Source of the DNA: an uncultured Bacteroidales bacterium
GTDB lineage: Bacteria > Bacteroidota > Bacteroidia > Bacteroidales > UBA4417
Direction: 5' to 3'
Assembly: GCA_903879715.1 (NCBI GenBank)
Contig: CAIRMR010000186.1
Span: 62,001 to 126,000 of the forward strand
DNA length: 64,000 nucleotides
Shown: in pieces, positions 63,376-64,000 of the stretch
Layout of the letters: each line of letters opens with the position of its first letter
Numbering within the stretch: the first letter of the stretch is position 1
Notes under the pieces: model-generated
What the model saw: only the letters and a program-made list of their open reading frames with translations
What the model was told of the DNA's origin: nothing
Database searches by the model: none
Translations under genes and position numbers: made by a program

Positions 63376-64000
63376 CTAAAAACTGATCTTTGCCGAAACA
63401 TTAAAGGTCCTGCCCAAAGACCAGAATCCAGTGAATGTTTCCAGATCATGACCGTAGCCATCATCTCCCCGGATTATGCTTTCCTTATTGAATATATTCT
63501 GGCAACTTAACTGCAGCGAAACCGGGAATTGCTTTACCTTTAAATCATATCCTGCATACAAATCGATCAGCGAATAGGCAGGGATTTTATAAGGCTGGCT
63601 GCTATCATCCGGGTTATTGCGGTTTACAGGATCGAAATTGGCATACAGCCTGTCGTAAAACACCCAATCGGCTGAAAGCCGGAAACCGTCAATAGTATGG
63701 TATTCTGCCGAAAGTCCCAGCTGAGTCTGAGGAGCATCACCTACATACAATCCTTTGGTATACACCATCATGCTGTCAACCAAAACCTGGTTATCATTAT
63801 AAATACTGGCTGAGACATCATTCTGCCATTTCCAGTCGCCAAGCGAAAGAGTTGCAGCAAGAGTTAGATTTTTTAGAATTTTATAACTCACTTCAGCTTC
63901 AATTCCCTGGTGAAGCGCATTTAATCCACGAACCAGTGAACGGGTAAGAGTACTATCGGCCAGCTGAATGTTTTCGCGCGATAAAAGGGATTTATCTTTC
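63376..64000 (-). CDS. TonB-dependent receptor, C-terminal fragment
   Basis: The frame is open from base 64000 (KDKSLLSRENIQ, then LNALHQGIEAEVSYKILKN) to the stop at 63376, so the gene continues beyond the right edge. Beta-barrel strands end in the SLGRTFNVSAKISF outer membrane signature with terminal Phe. Further barrel motifs are GFRLSADWVFYDRLYANFDP and YAGYDLKVKQFPVSLQLSCQNIFNKE. It is the C-terminal barrel of a TonB-dependent receptor. An apparent internal start at 63891 (GTG) is not real. Substrate is unknown; it is not the SusC type seen at 6811 as far as the visible part shows. Confidence 0.85.
   Translation of the reverse strand, partial: KDKSLLSRENIQLADSTLTRSLVRGLNALHQGIEAEVSYKILKNLTLAATLSLGDWKWQNDVSASIYNDNQVLVDSMMVYTKGLYVGDAPQTQLGLSAEYHTIDGFRLSADWVFYDRLYANFDPVNRNNPDDSSQPYKIPAYSLIDLYAGYDLKVKQFPVSLQLSCQNIFNKESIIRGDDGYGHDLETFTGFWSLGRTFNVSAKISF

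Overview
The window looks like a chromosomal segment of a Bacteroidota organism, probably class Bacteroidia and outside the genus Bacteroides. The evidence is SusC/SusD pairs, SPII lipoproteins starting CKK, type IX secretion (T9SS) C-terminal sorting domains, TAnnTTTG promoter boxes, moderate-to-low GC, and a mix of polysaccharide-degradation and anaerobic radical genes. No rRNA, tRNA, CRISPR array, integrase or transposase was recognised.

Left edge (1-2275, minus): a glycyl radical enzyme of the trans-4-hydroxy-L-proline dehydratase type. Its extreme C-terminus, with the glycyl radical loop, lies outside the window.

Region 3053-42050 (plus) is a very large polysaccharide utilization locus for beta-1,3/beta-1,6-glucan (laminarin- or fungal-wall-like). 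A membrane-spanning propeller/Y_Y_Y/LuxR regulator comes first. Then come SusC, SusD, two surface glycan-binding lipoproteins and a GH16 laminarinase lipoprotein, followed by a GH2 enzyme and a GDPD-family protein carrying a broken GH16 tail. Next are a cytoplasmic GH94-like glucan phosphorylase, a GPH sugar transporter, a TIM-barrel hydrolase, a mutarotase-like protein and a second GPH transporter. The locus ends with a GH3 beta-glucosidase, a 1583-residue GH81 endo-beta-1,3-glucanase with a T9SS tail, a GH5-CBM6 protein split by a frameshift from its second CBM6 and T9SS tail, and three GH30 enzymes. The logic I infer: surface GH16/GH81/GH30/GH5 enzymes cut the polymer, SusCD imports oligomers, GH3/GH30/GH2 enzymes trim them, GPH symporters carry sugars inward, and the phosphorylase conserves bond energy as glucose 1-phosphate.

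Region 42051-52030 is mixed housekeeping and accessory DNA. It holds a decayed gene remnant, a secreted protein of unknown function, a COG1313 radical SAM protein, a T9SS propeller protein, an AraC regulator, a YceI protein and a DODA-type dioxygenase. A cold-shock protein, an orphan [FeFe]-hydrogenase maturase HydE and a BaiN/HI0933-type flavoprotein follow. The intergenic gaps here carry degenerate palindromic and tandem repeats.

Region 52030-63118 is a complete [NiFe]-hydrogenase module: a NicO-like nickel permease, hypF-C-D-E-A-B (plus), and on the minus strand the small subunit, large subunit, cytochrome b and maturation protease. The small-subunit CTCC motif resembles O2-tolerant group 1d uptake hydrogenases. 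The right edge (63376-64000, minus) is the C-terminus of another TonB-dependent receptor.
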